Positions 52,650-63,253 of a DNA stretch of 64,000 nucleotides are shown piece by piece. Position numbers and translations under genes: made by a program. This DNA is from Saccopteryx bilineata. Lineage: Eukaryota; Chordata; Mammalia; Chiroptera; Emballonuridae. Location of the stretch: the NCBI RefSeq assembly GCF_036850765.1, contig NC_089493.1, positions 9,921,632 to 9,985,631 of the forward strand. Direction: 5' to 3'. The notes beneath the pieces were generated by a model, which worked only from the letters and a program-made list of their open reading frames with translations, did not search any database and was not told the origin of the DNA. Within the stretch, counting starts at the first letter, position 1, and every line of letters starts with the position of its first letter.

Positions 52650-53140
52650 CCTGACAGGTGGTGGCCCAGTGGATGGAGCATCGACCTGGGACGCTGAGGT
52701 CCCAAGTTTGAAACCCCAAGGTCACTGGCTTGAGCGTAGCCTCACCAGTTTGAGTTCAGGATCACTGGCTTCAGTGTGGGATCCTTGACACGACCCCATG
52801 GTCACTGGCTTGAGCATAACCTCACCAGTTTGAGTTCAGGATCACTGGCTTCAGTGTGGGATCATTGACATGACCCCATGGTCACTGGCTTGAGCGTAGC
52901 CTCACCAGTTTGAGTTCAGGATCGCTGGCTTCAGTGTGGGATCATTGACATGACCCCATGGTCACTGGCTTGAGCCCAAGGATTGCTGGCTTGAGCAAGG
53001 GGTCACTGGCTCAACTTAAGCTCCCTGGTCAAGACATGTATGAGAAGTAATCAATGAACAACTAAAAGTGATGCAACTGCGAGTTGATGCTTCTTATCTC
53101 TCTCCCTTCCTGTCTCTCTCTCTCCCACTTAAAAAAAAAA
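52650..53140 (+). mobile_element. Family B SINE with internal 80-bp triplication
   Basis: It begins GCCTGACAGGTGGTGGCCCA, has a decayed B box (AGTTTGAAACC), and ends with the CT-rich region and A-tail of family B. Its body is expanded to about 490 bp by an internal tandem array (52721-52960). The words ATGCAGGTTCT before and ATGCAGAGTCT after are a plausible imperfect target duplication. Confidence 0.9.
52721..52976. repeat. Tandem array inside a SINE, 3 x 80 bp plus a partial copy
   Basis: The unit beginning GTCACTGGCTTGAGC repeats at 52721, 52801, 52881 and (partial) 52961 with exactly 80-bp spacing. Copies differ at only a few bases (GCGTAGCC/GCATAACC, GATCC/GATCA, TCACT/TCGCT). Confidence 0.97.
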
Positions 53141-54019
53141 TGCAGAGTCTGATGCAGCCAGTTTGGGGCAAGGCCTGAGAGTCTGCGTTTCTCACGTGCT
53201 CCCAGACGGTGTCGCTGCCGTGTTACCCTCAGCACAGGTGGCCTGCTGCCTCCTCAGACGAGGACCTCTTGGAGACCCAGACACAGGTGGCCTAGGCCAG
53301 AGGGGCCGTAGAGGTGAGCAGAAGGAGCTGGGTTCGAGTAGAACGGCTCCTGGATGGGAAGCAACTGGTTGAATGAGAACACTTCACCATTCAGCGGCCA
53401 CCCAAGCGCAGCTCACTCTCTGCCCTGGCCTGGCCCCTCTTCACACCTTCCCTGTACTATCCCTGAGCCCCTGAGCCTGAGGACTCTGGTCCCTCTCCTG
53501 TTCCCAGTGGCTTCCTGTGACAGCCCTCCCCACATCTGAACGTCCTCCCCAACCCCTCCGGAGCTCCCCTTTCCGGGGTATCTCTGGGTCCTGATGGCTG
53601 TCACCTGTCCCGGCCCAGGAAGTTGGCCCACCAGTTCCACCTGAGCCCTGGCTCTTGTCCTGACGTCCACAAGGAAATTCCGACTTGGCGTGTGGTATAA
53701 TGCGAGGTAAGTCCCTGTGTGACCTGCGGACGCCTCAGTCTCCACATTTGTAGAACGGAAGGACAGCCCTGCGCTCCAACCCCTGTGCCTGGTTGGCAGA
53801 CGCACTGAGAAGAAGTCTCAGATGTGGGGCCGGGGACTCCACAGGTGTGTGCACCTGACACGGGGCCAGCCCCACCCCCCTTTCCACTGGCCGAGGCTGA
53901 GGTCTGGGGTCTCCACCGCAGGCTCCATGGCCGGGGGCGTCGAGTGTGTCTCACTGTCATATGGGAATGATTAGGACTCTGGGCTGCGGGGTTCTTGGGG
54001 CAGGAGCAGGCTAAGATTT
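53141..54019. other. Unassigned DNA
   Basis: No gene or confident repeat is recognised. The minus-strand frames at 53413-54035 overlap each other and lack domains. Confidence 0.4.
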
Positions 54020-54220
54020 CCATAAACACGAGCACCGAGCCATTTATGGGTTTTACTAGAAATTTTATTGGCGTTTGGTCGTGTTGGCATTGTGTGTGCC
54101 TTCAAATGTAAATTAGATTACTGGCAGTAGATTCAATTTAGCGGTAAGAATGTCAAGGGAGTGGAACTGGGCTGCGGATGAAACAATGCGAGGCCTGTTC
54201 CTGGGTTGGCAAACGGTGAA
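54020..54220. promoter_or_regulatory. Candidate conserved element with a CArG box
   Basis: Repeat-free block with a perfect serum-response-factor type CArG box CCATTTATGG (54040-54049) and the AT-rich words TTTATTGGCGTTTGG and GTAAATTAGATTACTGG. The role is inferred from motifs only. Confidence 0.3.
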
Positions 54221-54514
54221 ATCACCCGGCGCGCGCGCACGTGCGTGCGGAGGGCGGTGCGGTGCAGGACAGGAGGAAGCACGGTGTCCCCGCCACCGCC
54301 CGGAAGTCGGGTGAACTTGGTCGGAAGGGCCACCTGAGTGTTCTGCTTCCCTGGAAGGTGCAAGCCTCCAAGGAAACGCCATCGCTTTGTCCCCATAGAC
54401 ATGAAAAACACATCCCAAAGATCTGAAAAAACGCAGTAACTACAGATTTGAAAAGAAGGCCTGCATGTGCAAGGGGCTAAGAAGATCCGGCTGACGGCAC
54501 CACCGTTAGCCGCC
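54221..54514. other. Unassigned DNA with a short CG-rich run
   Basis: CGGCGCGCGCGCACGTGCGTGCG begins just before this stretch (about 54227-54249) and is a further alternating purine-pyrimidine run. Nothing else is recognised. Confidence 0.4.
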
Positions 54515-54690
54515 CTTTCCTGGGCACTAGCTACGTGCCTGTGCTGTGCCGAGTGGTCCGCTCGACAACCCTGGGGAAGGAGGGGTGCAGCTGATAGCTC
54601 CATTGCACAGATGAGGAAACTGAGGCAGAGTGGAAGTGACTTGCCCGAGATTTTCCAGCTAGTAGGTGACAGAGCTAGGGGCCTATGCAT
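54515..54690 (-). repeat. MIR SINE, well preserved
   Basis: Antisense MIR: 'CCATTGCACAGATGAGGAAA', 'CTGAGGCAGAGTGGAAGTGA' and 'CCAGCTAGTAGGTGACAGAG'. Confidence 0.92.
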
Positions 54691-54756
54691 CGGACCATCA
54701 TATTGCAGTTCTCACAAGAAATCCACTGCCTGTGTGCTTTTTATATGGCTTGCATT

Positions 54757-54770
54757 TGTGTGTGAGTGTG

Positions 54771-54812
<42 letters not shown>
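54757..54812. repeat. (TG)n microsatellite
   Basis: TG dinucleotides, with GAGTG units at the left end. Confidence 0.95.
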
Positions 54813-54813
<1 letters not shown>

Positions 54814-55789
54814 TGATAATGGTACCAGAATGGGTGTTTTGGTGGGGGCTGAGCTATGGGAGTGTGATGCCAGGCAGGTGGTCCATGCTGCCACACCCAC
54901 ACAGAAGGTGAGTGGCATCATGGTTGAACCACGGCGTGGATTCTGGCCCTGAGAATGGAGATCTGGGTTCTGGCCCAGCCACACGCTTGCGCCATGACCT
55001 CCGGTTGGCCAACTCAGCAATCTGGGCCCCAGGGAGAAAACGGAGATTCCATTTCTGAGGCTGTGATGCAGGATTCAGAGCCAGGACTCTAGGAAAGGGC
55101 AGAGGGTTTCCCCTGGACCCCTGCCTCCCAGTGGCCCTGTCCTCCCCATCAGCAGGGACAACCAGTGGTCTACAGCTTACATCTGCCAGACGATGACGGG
55201 TAAAGAGAGCAAATGCGTCCGAGCTCAGGACCCGGCTGGAGGCAGCCAGGCTCCACTGCGCGGCCACGTGCCTGCGGCTGGGGGGGCCTTCCGGCCTGAT
55301 GGGCTGTCAGGTGCTCTTTCTTGAGTGAGGGCGCCAGCATCGCTAGCCACGCAGGCCAGACCAGAAAGCCACCTCCACCCCCACCCCCACCTGTCCCACC
55401 CACCAAGTTCTGCCCGCCTCCACCTTTGTCCCTGTGTCCAGCTCAGTGCTTCTCCATGCCCAGAACCTGCCCTCCTCTGGGTTCCAGGGCAAGCTCCCAG
55501 TGGGGTGGGACGAGATGGGACACGGCCAGTAGAAACGAGAGAGCCGGGCGACGCGAAGGGAAGGAACCCAGAGAACAAAGGGACCGCAGGCTCACATCAG
55601 GATGTCAGAACATCACGCAGGACATCCCTGTGGGAGGGACATGGGGCATGTTTCAGGGGTGAGGCTGGGTCATCGCCCCTGGCTTGGTGTCAGATGAGGG
55701 GCTTGGATTTCTGTCTGGTGGCAACAGGGGCCAGGTCGAGGCACGGTGAGTAAGCGGGGGGACTTCCCATCAGCTTCATGTCAACTCCA
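54813..55789. other. Unassigned GC-rich DNA
   Basis: A (CCACCC)n-like run lies at 55369-55391. Overlapping frames on both strands (for example 55321-55753) have no domain. Confidence 0.4.
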
Positions 55790-55875
55790 GTCAGCCAGTG
55801 TTGACTGAGCACCCAGCATGTGCCAAGTGCAGTGCTGGGCTCTGCGAGGAGACAGGGCGTGAGGGAAGCAGGTCC
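55790..55875 (-). repeat. L2 LINE 3' end fragment
   Basis: Antisense L2: 'CAGTGTTGACTGAGCACCCA' and 'GCATGTGCCAAGTGCAGTGC'. Confidence 0.65.
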
Positions 55876-56139
55876 CAGAGTGTGACGTCTAAGAAGGTGC
55901 CATGCCAAAAACAGGCGCAAAGGAAATATCAGCTTTCAGGTGAGAGGAAGAGATGGGGTGGGATGGGAGAGTTTTCTTCAGACCGAGCAGCCAGGGGAGT
56001 CCCTGGGGTGCTAGCAGTGACCCACAGTGGAGTGTAGGACCTGACCCCCCAGAAGGTACGTGTTCACCTGCATCCCTGTGTGTGCGTGCACGTTGTGTTA
56101 TTCTGTACTAACCACTTACTTGTGCAAAAACCCCACACA
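55876..56139. other. Unassigned DNA
   Basis: Nothing is recognised. Confidence 0.3.
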
Positions 56140-56245
56140 GTGTGTGTTATCCTCACTTCACCAAGGAAGACGCTGAGGGTCAGAGTGGTGCAGTGACACA
56201 CCCAGGTTCACACAGAGCAGCAGAGCCTCTCGGGGTGGCCTGAGG
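56140..56245 (-). repeat. MIR SINE fragment
   Basis: Antisense MIR: 'TTATCCTCACTTCACCAAGG', 'GACGCTGAGGGTCAGAGTG' and 'CACACCCAGGTTCACACAG'. Confidence 0.75.
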
Positions 56246-57179
56246 ACAGCCGAGGAGTGGTTTGTCTGTGAGAAGTGTGGGCTTCCGGAAGGCAGGGCCT
56301 GGGTCTGACTTGGTCGCCACCATTCTCCCGGAGCTGGATGACGGGAAGCTGTGACCAGTAGGCTTGTAGGTCACCCTGAGCTGTCAGAGGACCAATATGT
56401 GGCTGATTATGAATCCAAGGAAGTTTCCAAAGCTGTGGCTTGGGAATCCAGTGCCTGGAGGCAAAGCTCTCTCTAATGGGAGACTTCAGGCACCCCGGCA
56501 GACCCCTGGGAGTGGTGCCCCTGGGCAGAAATCCGGGCCGGAGTCACCTCCCTGTGCTGCCTTCCCCACATACCCCATATGAAAAGACTGCTGACCCTAC
56601 TTCAGAAATGGTTGTGTCCAGAGGAGGTGGCCTTAACTTCCCTGTCTCACAGAGGCTTAGCTGGACAGATCTCTCTGAGTGACGCTAGAGGTGAGGCTAA
56701 GACGGAAGTAGAAGTGTCCTGACCCGGAGGGCAGGACCAGCTACGGAATTTACAGGGACCGGGGAGAATGAGAAAAACTATGAAGATTTTCAAGATGGCG
56801 GAGGCAGAGCGCCAAGCAGAGTGTGGGGTCTTCCTGTGCGTTGCCTGTGGACCTGGCCCTGCCCAAAGAGCCCGTCCTCACAGAGGAGCCGGACGCCCCC
56901 TCTCAGCGGCGGGCAGCGACTCGATTTTCAGCTGGTCAGCATTCCTTTTTTGCCTTGTCTCTCTTGTGGGATAGTCTGACTCATTCCAAAAACCAACATT
57001 CAAAAGATGAGTGCTGGTTTTGCCCTCAGTTGTTTAGAGAACAAAAGTCTGTACTGGTTAAAGAAAAAAAATAACACCAAGATGTAACCTCCCTAGGCAT
57101 CCTGCTCCAGGCTCGCCTGGGACTGAGGCAAAACTCTGCCCGGAATCCCTCGGAATCTGCTGCTGCCTGGCTGGCCAGC
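56246..57179. other. Unassigned DNA
   Basis: No gene or confident repeat is recognised. Confidence 0.35.
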
Positions 57180-57290
57180 CTCAGGGGTTCAAGTCCTGCC
57201 TCGGGCACTTCCTCATCTGGTGATCTTAAGCCAACATACTTCCCTCTCTATGCCTCAGTTTTCTCATCTGCAAAACTAGGGGGTGGGAGG
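57180..57290 (+). repeat. MIR SINE fragment
   Basis: Sense MIR: 'GGGTTCAAGTCCTGCCTCGG', 'TATGCCTCAGTTTTCTCATC' and 'TGCAAAACTAGGGG'. Confidence 0.85.
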
Positions 57291-57859
57291 CGGGTGGCTG
57301 GGGTCGGACCAGGTCCCAGTCTCCTTCCCCAAAGCACCCTCTTCCTCCAAGGATGTGTTAGACTGATGTGCTCCTCAATTTGCCAATTCATGTAAATTTC
57401 CAATTCAATTTATTAAAGCTTGTCATTATTTTGTTTTTGTTTTCCCCAAACACTGCCCCAGGTGGAAGTTCATGACATTTTCATGGTAAAAAAATGCATC
57501 AAAGAACGTAATCCTGGATGTAGGTGTGGGGAATGTTGGGAAGCCATTAGGCCGGGATTCACCAAAGGAAGTCAGGTTTCTACACAAGGCGAGACTGGAG
57601 CCACATGACTGGTGTAGGGGAGCAGTTAATGTCATGGAAAGACAGGATATAGGGGTGCGTAAATAAAATGAGGTAAAATGGAGTATACGACACGATACCG
57701 TTTTCAGGAAAAAATATTTATGTAACACTTATAAATTTCTTCTACAGATAACAATAAAGGATAAACCCCCAATATCTGGGTGGCAGGACTTTGTGCTCCT
57801 AATATTATCTTAATTAATATTATCTTAATTTCTCACCATAAACACATGTTACTTTTGTA
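57291..57859. other. Unassigned AT-rich DNA
   Basis: A short tandem pair AATATTATCTTAATT lies near 57800-57830. No gene is recognised. Confidence 0.4.
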
Positions 57860-58290
57860 TCACGCAAGAAGAACGAGCGCTGGCTGTTTATTTTGTTTGC
57901 GAAGCTGGGCGCTGTTCTGTCTGCTGAGCTGATTTAGGACTGAACTGGGGGAAGAGGGGGGACTTGCACGGACAGAGGGGTGGTCTGTTAAATAGCTTGA
58001 TCCCTTTTACAGGGTTCCTGCACACACCTTGGCTTGTCTCGACGGTCCCCCCGGCACTTACGGGGCACCTGTCGCCGCAGACGTTCAGGCCAGCCTTGCA
58101 CACCTCGTGGCCGGACACACTCTCCAAACGCTGGACCCCAAGCCCTGGGCCCTGGGACGGTTCGGGGTCAGAGAGGCAGCCGGGCCCCCCCACGGGCCCT
58201 CCACCTGAAAGAGATTAGCTGGGACCACCAGAAGCCTGCAGCCCTAATCGCCAGGATTTTGTTTCTTGTTTCCTTCCACGAGTTCCTCCA
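57860..58290. promoter_or_regulatory. Candidate conserved non-coding block
   Basis: The stretch is repeat-free. It mixes AT-rich words (GGCTGTTTATTTTGTTTGCG near 57880) with CpG-containing DNA. Frames exist on both strands but are without domains. The role is inferred and weak. Confidence 0.22.
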
Positions 58291-58379
58291 GGTGTTTCAA
58301 GTGATTAGCCCAGGGCCAGGCCATCGGTCACTGTGCACCATTGTGTCCCCAGCCCTAGCTCCTTGCCACATGGCCTTTG

Positions 58380-58570
58380 GGGAACGACCCCAAATAAAAA
58401 TGGCGAGAGCAGACTGCCGCGCGCTGGACCATTTATGGGCAGGACGTGTGAGAACGGGGAGCACACCCCGGGCGGGGGCTTCGCAGCTGCTCCCGGGGCC
58501 GACACTGCGGGCTCGTTGGCCCCTCCCCCCCGGCTGCTTTTTATTTATTTATTTATTTAATTTTTTTAAG
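58380..58570. promoter_or_regulatory. Candidate element with a CArG box
   Basis: It contains CCAAATAAAAATGG and, 40 bases on, a second perfect CArG box CCATTTATGG (58429-58438). A TTTA tandem run lies at about 58539-58560. Confidence 0.3.
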
Positions 58571-59299
58571 GAGGGGGTGTGACACCTTGACGACCAAGGC
58601 CTGGCCTTGGGAGGCTTTTCCCTTCGGTGGGCTTGGCTTTGCTTTCCTGCCGCGATGGCCTCAGTAAATCCCCCTGATTGCCAGTGAGCGGTGAATGAGA
58701 TGGTCCGCTGCACAGGCAGCTGGCCCCCAAACTGGCAGATAAAGAGGGACGCCTCCCCCAACATCTTGGGTTTCTGGCGTGGCCTCTTCCCTTGGTATAA
58801 ATTACCTTGTTTTCTCGTAAACACGCCCTCCCCACCCTCAGCGCACAGCCTCCCACCCCCGAGGAAGGCTCTCTCTGAGCTGTGGAAGAGCAGAGAAAAA
58901 CCTCAACAGAAATGGGGGGGGGAGGTTAAGGGGAGGGAAGTCCGGGCTAAGTCGCCCTCCACCCTGGATTTGGGCTCTTTCTAACCTCAGGGTTGCAACA
59001 GGGTTTCAAGAAGCAGGAGGTGAAGAAAAGGAGGAAGGAGAAAAGACAAAAGGGAAGGAGGAGACACGTGGAGCCGTCCCCTAGCTCCTAACCACACCCC
59101 TCCCCTTCTTGCCAGAGCTGGCTGGAAGCTTGGGAGCCCACAGATCCTGCAGTCTTCTAGCTGAGGTTCATGGGCGGGCCCGGGGGGGCTGAGAAGTGCT
59201 GAGACCACGTGAGGAATCCTTCTGGGCAGTGCTCATGGCTCCCCTCAGACTCCCAATGGCTCACAGCCCCATTAGGGCTCGGAATCGCTGACCTTGTTC
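58571..59299. other. Unassigned DNA
   Basis: There is a purine-rich patch at 59010-59070. No gene or confident repeat is recognised. Confidence 0.4.
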
Positions 59300-59410
59300 C
59301 GCTCCACCTTACATATGGGGAAACTGCAGCAGGGCGGTGGTGACTGTCCCCAAAGTCACCTGGTGGATAAGTGCCAGTGCCAGTGTGCTCAGAACCATCC
59401 TGCCTGAAGT
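59300..59410 (-). repeat. MIR SINE fragment
   Basis: Antisense MIR: 'CTTACATATGGGGAAACTGC' and 'CCAAAGTCACCTGGTGGATA'. Confidence 0.7.
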
Positions 59411-59464
59411 CAGGCTAGGACATCACTGGGGACTGATACCAAACTGAAGTCATGCTCTGCTTAA

Positions 59465-59690
59465 TCATACTGAAAATGAGAGCACCTGCTGTGTGTCACA
59501 CGCTCTCAGCAGTGACATCTAACGAGTCTTTAATTCTCAGAGCAGCCCTACGAGGTAGTTCAACGTTACCGTCCCCACTTCATAGATGGGAAAACTGAAG
59601 CAGTAAGATAGTGCTGCCACTAGGAATAACAACTCGTGTGAAGTCACAGAGCTAGTAAGACATGGGCCGGGTGGTCTAGCCACAGCCCCC
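59465..59690 (-). repeat. MIR SINE, well preserved
   Basis: Antisense MIR: 'GAGCACCTGCTGTGTGTCAC', 'GAGCAGCCCTACGAGGTAG', 'CCACTTCATAGATGGGAAAA' and 'GTCACAGAGCTAGTAAGAC'. Confidence 0.92.
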
Positions 59691-59764
59691 CTGCTTCCCG
59701 CCGCATCGTGGGCGCTCGAGAGAGCGAGCGGAGGTGACAACCGGGAAGACCATGTGCACACTGT

Positions 59765-59945
59765 GGAGATTCAGAACCGGGTTCTGCTACTGAGCCTGGA
59801 ACAGTTCTTCCCCTCTCTGAGACTCAGCTTCCTCCTCTGGAAGCTTCTACTTCTTACATTTGTTGGAAGGATCAAATGAAATAAAGTAGAGAAAGCCCCT
59901 CACTCCACCTGGCACATGGAAGGTCTTTAGAAACGTAGCTATTCT
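59765..59945 (+). repeat. MIR SINE fragment
   Basis: Sense MIR: 'CTCTCTGAGACTCAGCTTCC', 'GTTGGAAGGATCAAATGAAA' and 'CACCTGGCACATGGAAGGTC'. Confidence 0.85.
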
Positions 59946-59954
59946 GAACTGTCC

Positions 59955-60230
59955 CCATGCATACACCAACCAGGATGTCCACCTTCAGCATGCATCTTCC
60001 CTCTGCATTCCCAAAGGTCCAAATCCAAACCATCCTACAAAGCCATTTTTGACCCCTCAACGACATCATCTCATGTGCAGCTCTCATGACACGGGCCGTT
60101 TCTCACCTGTGTTGGAATTACTCGTCAACGCCCCGTAGCTGGTGTGCCCTTAGAGGGCCAGATCCTGGGTCTGTAAACGCTCAGGGGTTCAGGAGCCTCT
60201 CGAGTCCCCTGCTCAGTGCATCAACTATGT
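59955..60230 (+). repeat. L2-like LINE fragment
   Basis: 'CCATCCTACAAAGCCATTTT' and 'CTTAGAGGGCCAGATCCTGG' fit the sense L2 region before its 3' end. Confidence 0.45.
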
Positions 60231-60339
60231 TCATGTCGCCCAGGCATGTGTCTGTCCCTTCCTCTGTCTCCATTCTTCCAGGCTTCCGGGAGCAGAGGGC
60301 TCTCTGCTTAATGCCAGCTGTCTCCCACTGGACACTCCT

Positions 60340-60475
60340 ATTAGACTATCTCTTCTACAGGTGAGGACACTGAAGCACAGAGAGATTCTGAGCTTTCCTG
60401 GAGTCACACAGCCTGTAGATGTCTATAGAAATGGTGGCCTGGCTCTTAGCCACTCTACTCTACTGCCTCAATTAA
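60340..60475 (-). repeat. MIR SINE fragment
   Basis: Antisense MIR: 'GGTGAGGACACTGAAGCACA', 'GAGAGATTCTGAGC' and 'GGAGTCACACAGCCTGTAG'. Confidence 0.75.
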
Positions 60476-60779
60476 GGTAGGCACCATAATGTATGTACCC
60501 TTTTAAGAACGCTCTTCTGAAGAATCAGTGGAAATCTACTTTCTACTTTATGGTTTCTTTTATCCAAGATCCTTGAAGCATAAATTTCATCCTGAGTCAA
60601 TCCTTGTACCTCTTGCCACAAAATCTAGCAGATGATTTTAAATGAGGTCACGTTTTGAGACACTGAGCAGACTTCAGCATGTCTTATTTTGAAGGGACAC
60701 AATTCAACCCATAACCCCTGTCATGTGTATTATTCATATGCACTTATATTCTTAGAGAGTATTTGGTCAGATCCATATT
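60476..60779. other. Unassigned; possible LTR end
   Basis: Bases 60640-60720 end AAGGGACACAATTCAACCCA, like the antisense start of an MLT-type LTR, but the upstream part does not match clearly. Confidence 0.35.
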
Positions 60780-61260
60780 CAACTACAAGTGCAACATAAT
60801 TAAGGAGAAATAATCAGCAAGAGACATGGACAGACAAGTCACACAGAGAAAACAGGAATACATGCAGGAAATTGATGTTTATTAGTATTAAAAGAAGTGC
60901 AAATTAAAGTAACTGGATATACTATTTTATTCTTAATACAGTAGCAAACATTTTTTAACTGGTAATTTCCATTGCTCATGGGGTTGAAACAAAGCTAGCA
61001 AGGGCATTTATTGGCTGGTAGCTTTCTAAATTAATGTAACACTTTTGCAAATCAATAAATCATCATGTAACAAAAACTATGAAGGCCTAGAAGTAAAGAG
61101 AGGTGTACACAAGAGTAACTATTACTAACTACTACCATATTCTCTGTGGTAAAGAAATCTTGGAAACAAAGAATTCAAAACTGGCAAATCACTTTGATAA
61201 ATCATCAACAAGATGGCCATTAAAATAACTATGAAACCCGGGAAGCTATGGAAATGAGCA
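60780..61260 (+). repeat. Old L1/HAL1 ORF2 fragment
   Basis: 'GAAAACAGGAATACATGC', 'AAAGAAGTGCAAATTAAAGT' and 'GCTCATGGGGTTGAAAC' follow the order of LINE ORF2 C-terminal DNA. All frames are broken. Confidence 0.55.
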
Positions 61261-61459
61261 ACAGGGCATACTTGACATTATGCAGCGTGAAAGTTGTGGC
61301 AGCAAGCTAGCTGTCCCTGGTCCCTGCACCTGGGCATCCAATTGTGTATGCTGTAGAAGCTGAGAGACAAGGCAATCAACCAAAACAAGGAAACCTGTCC
61401 TTGTCCCAGCATGGTCACATTAAGTATTGTCTCACACCTAAATTTCCGGAATTTAGAGT
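61261..61459. other. Unassigned DNA
   Basis: Nothing is recognised. Confidence 0.3.
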
Positions 61460-61800
61460 GTCTTAGTTTGAGTTCCCCTCAAATCAAACGTTCGACACAG
61501 ACTTGGGTGCAGGTAGTTTCTTTGGGAGGTGATCCCGGGAAATAGGAGTGACAGGGAGAGGGGGCCTGTCAGGTAGAGTGGGGGAAGGAGCCGGCACAGG
61601 GACGCCTTACCCAGGTTGCCATGGCGTGAAAGCCCACTTCATTACCACATCCTGAGAACTAGGAGGGTGCCTTCAGGAATCACCCGCATGAAAAACAAGA
61701 GGCAGGGGCGTCTATCTGCTGACCCCTAACCCCCACTGGAGGAGGGCTGGACCAGGAGCAGTAAGTCCCCCACAGTGTTCCCTGTACCACTATGAGGGCT
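61460..61800 (+). repeat. Unnamed dispersed repeat, copy 2
   Basis: Contains TCTTAGTTTG, a CAGGTAGTTTCTTTGGGAGG stretch and TGATCCCGGGAA in the same order as the copy at 51643-51960. It may be an old LTR. Confidence 0.4.
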
Positions 61801-61984
61801 GGATAGGGATAATACAAGGCATAGCCTTGAGAGGACACCTTGGCGTGGCGAGCTGTGGTCATGACCTCGGTGGAGGGGATGGGAGGGGACAGAGCAGAGT
61901 ATCAGAAGAAGAAGGAACAACCACAGCAGAGACACTGTCCTGTGAAGTACCCCTAACAATAATCAACTCAATAACCCCCAGAGC
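61801..61984. other. Unassigned DNA
   Basis: Nothing is recognised. Confidence 0.3.
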
Positions 61985-62130
61985 TAATGCGTACTGAGTG
62001 TTTATTTATTCCACTTACTAGGAGAGGCACTTTGCTGACTTAGTCTACAAGATGGGTGCAGTTGTGCATGCTTACCCCCACTTTACAGAAGAATCCCTGC
62101 TTGATTTGCCCAGCTGGGAGTGGCAAGACT
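61985..62130 (-). repeat. MIR SINE fragment
   Basis: Antisense MIR: 'GCGTACTGAGTGTTTATTTA' and 'CCCCCACTTTACAGAAGAAT', followed by TTTGCCCAGCTGGGAGTGGC. Confidence 0.75.
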
Positions 62131-62590
62131 GGAACGGGAACCCAGGGAGATGAGCTCCCCTCCCACCCTGTGTCCTTTCTAGACAAGCGCTACAACTGTC
62201 TGCATTTAACCCGAGGCAAGTTGAGGCACAGGGAGAGGGAGCCGTGAGCCCCAGGCCGAGCACAGAACTAGATGAGCCGTTCGTTCCGCGCAGGATAAAT
62301 ACTGCTGCCCTGAGGAAGGCCTGAGAGCTCTCAGCACGGCCATCTCGCACAGCCCCGTCCTAGGGAGCCGAAGGGCCGGCAGAGCAAAGGCCTGTGTGCT
62401 GGGTTCCCAAAGGAACAGGGCGTCGCCGGTGGAGGGCATGGCTCAGTGGTGCCCAGGGAAGTGATTTTCTGAAAGGAAGGTGATTCATCATCAAGTTCCT
62501 TAATTTATATGATAGTGTCATTCCAGAAAAATTCAGAGCGCTCTTACAACCTTGCGGAAATGACTGCATCAGTGCATAAAACAGGGTCAG
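62131..62590. other. Mostly unassigned; weak antisense MIR piece
   Basis: Bases 62200-62265 (GGCAAGTTGAGGCACAGGGA) look like a second diverged antisense MIR. Nothing else is recognised. Confidence 0.35.
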
Positions 62591-62810
62591 GCTCTGGAAC
62601 AGGATCGCTCAGCGCTGCTGACACTTGGGGACAACCCTCCTTAGTTGTGTGACCCTCCTGCGCATTGCAAGATGCTCTGCAGCACCCCAGACTTCTACCC
62701 ACCGGATGCCAGGAGCACCCTCACACTGCGCGTCAGCCAAAGTGTCTCCTGACAGGGCCAATGTCCACTGAGGGGCAAAAGCTCCCTCAGGCGAGAACCA
62801 TGACTCTGGG
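62591..62810. mobile_element. MER20-like hAT-Charlie element
   Basis: The element is about 62600-62802: 'GCATTGCAAGATGCTCTGCA', 'CTTCTACCCACCGGATGCC' and 'AGTGTCTCCTGACAGGGCCA' follow MER20 in order. The flanks GCTCTGGA and ACTCTGGG share CTCTGG, a plausible 8-bp target duplication. Confidence 0.82.
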
Positions 62811-63054
62811 CTTAGATAACTACATAAGGATTTTTAGTTTTACTTATGTGAATGTCTAGTTGAGAAATCCTTTGCTGTATGGGACTACCACCCAAGAAAT
62901 GCTAGCCATGCCGCCCCCTCCTCGGTGATTGTTCCAGCTACCCCCATATGGCTGGCATAGAGGTGGTGGGGCCGTGTGGCAAGGAGTGTGGTGGCCGTGG
63001 GAGCTGAGGGTGGCCCCAAGTCAACAGCCTACAGGGAATCAAGGACGTGAAAAC
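62811..63054. other. Unassigned DNA
   Basis: Nothing is recognised. Confidence 0.3.
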
Positions 63055-63253
63055 CTGAATTCTGTCAGCAACCTGAGTGAGGGGGCAAAGATCTTGGTAA
63101 GACCACAGCCCTGGAGTGCCTTGACTTCTGCCCTGTGAGACCCGCTGACCCCTGCCCAGACTCTCGACCCATTCAAACCACCAGGTCATAAACCGTGCTG
63201 TCTTAAGTTGCTAAGTGTATGGTAATTTGTTACGCAGCAATAGAAAATGAATA
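63055..63253 (+). mobile_element. MLT-type LTR 3' part
   Basis: 'CTTAAGTTGCTAAGTGTATG', 'GGTAATTTGTTACGCAGCAA' and TAGAAAATGAATAC match the 3' end of an old MaLR-type LTR. The 5' part is unclear. Confidence 0.6.
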
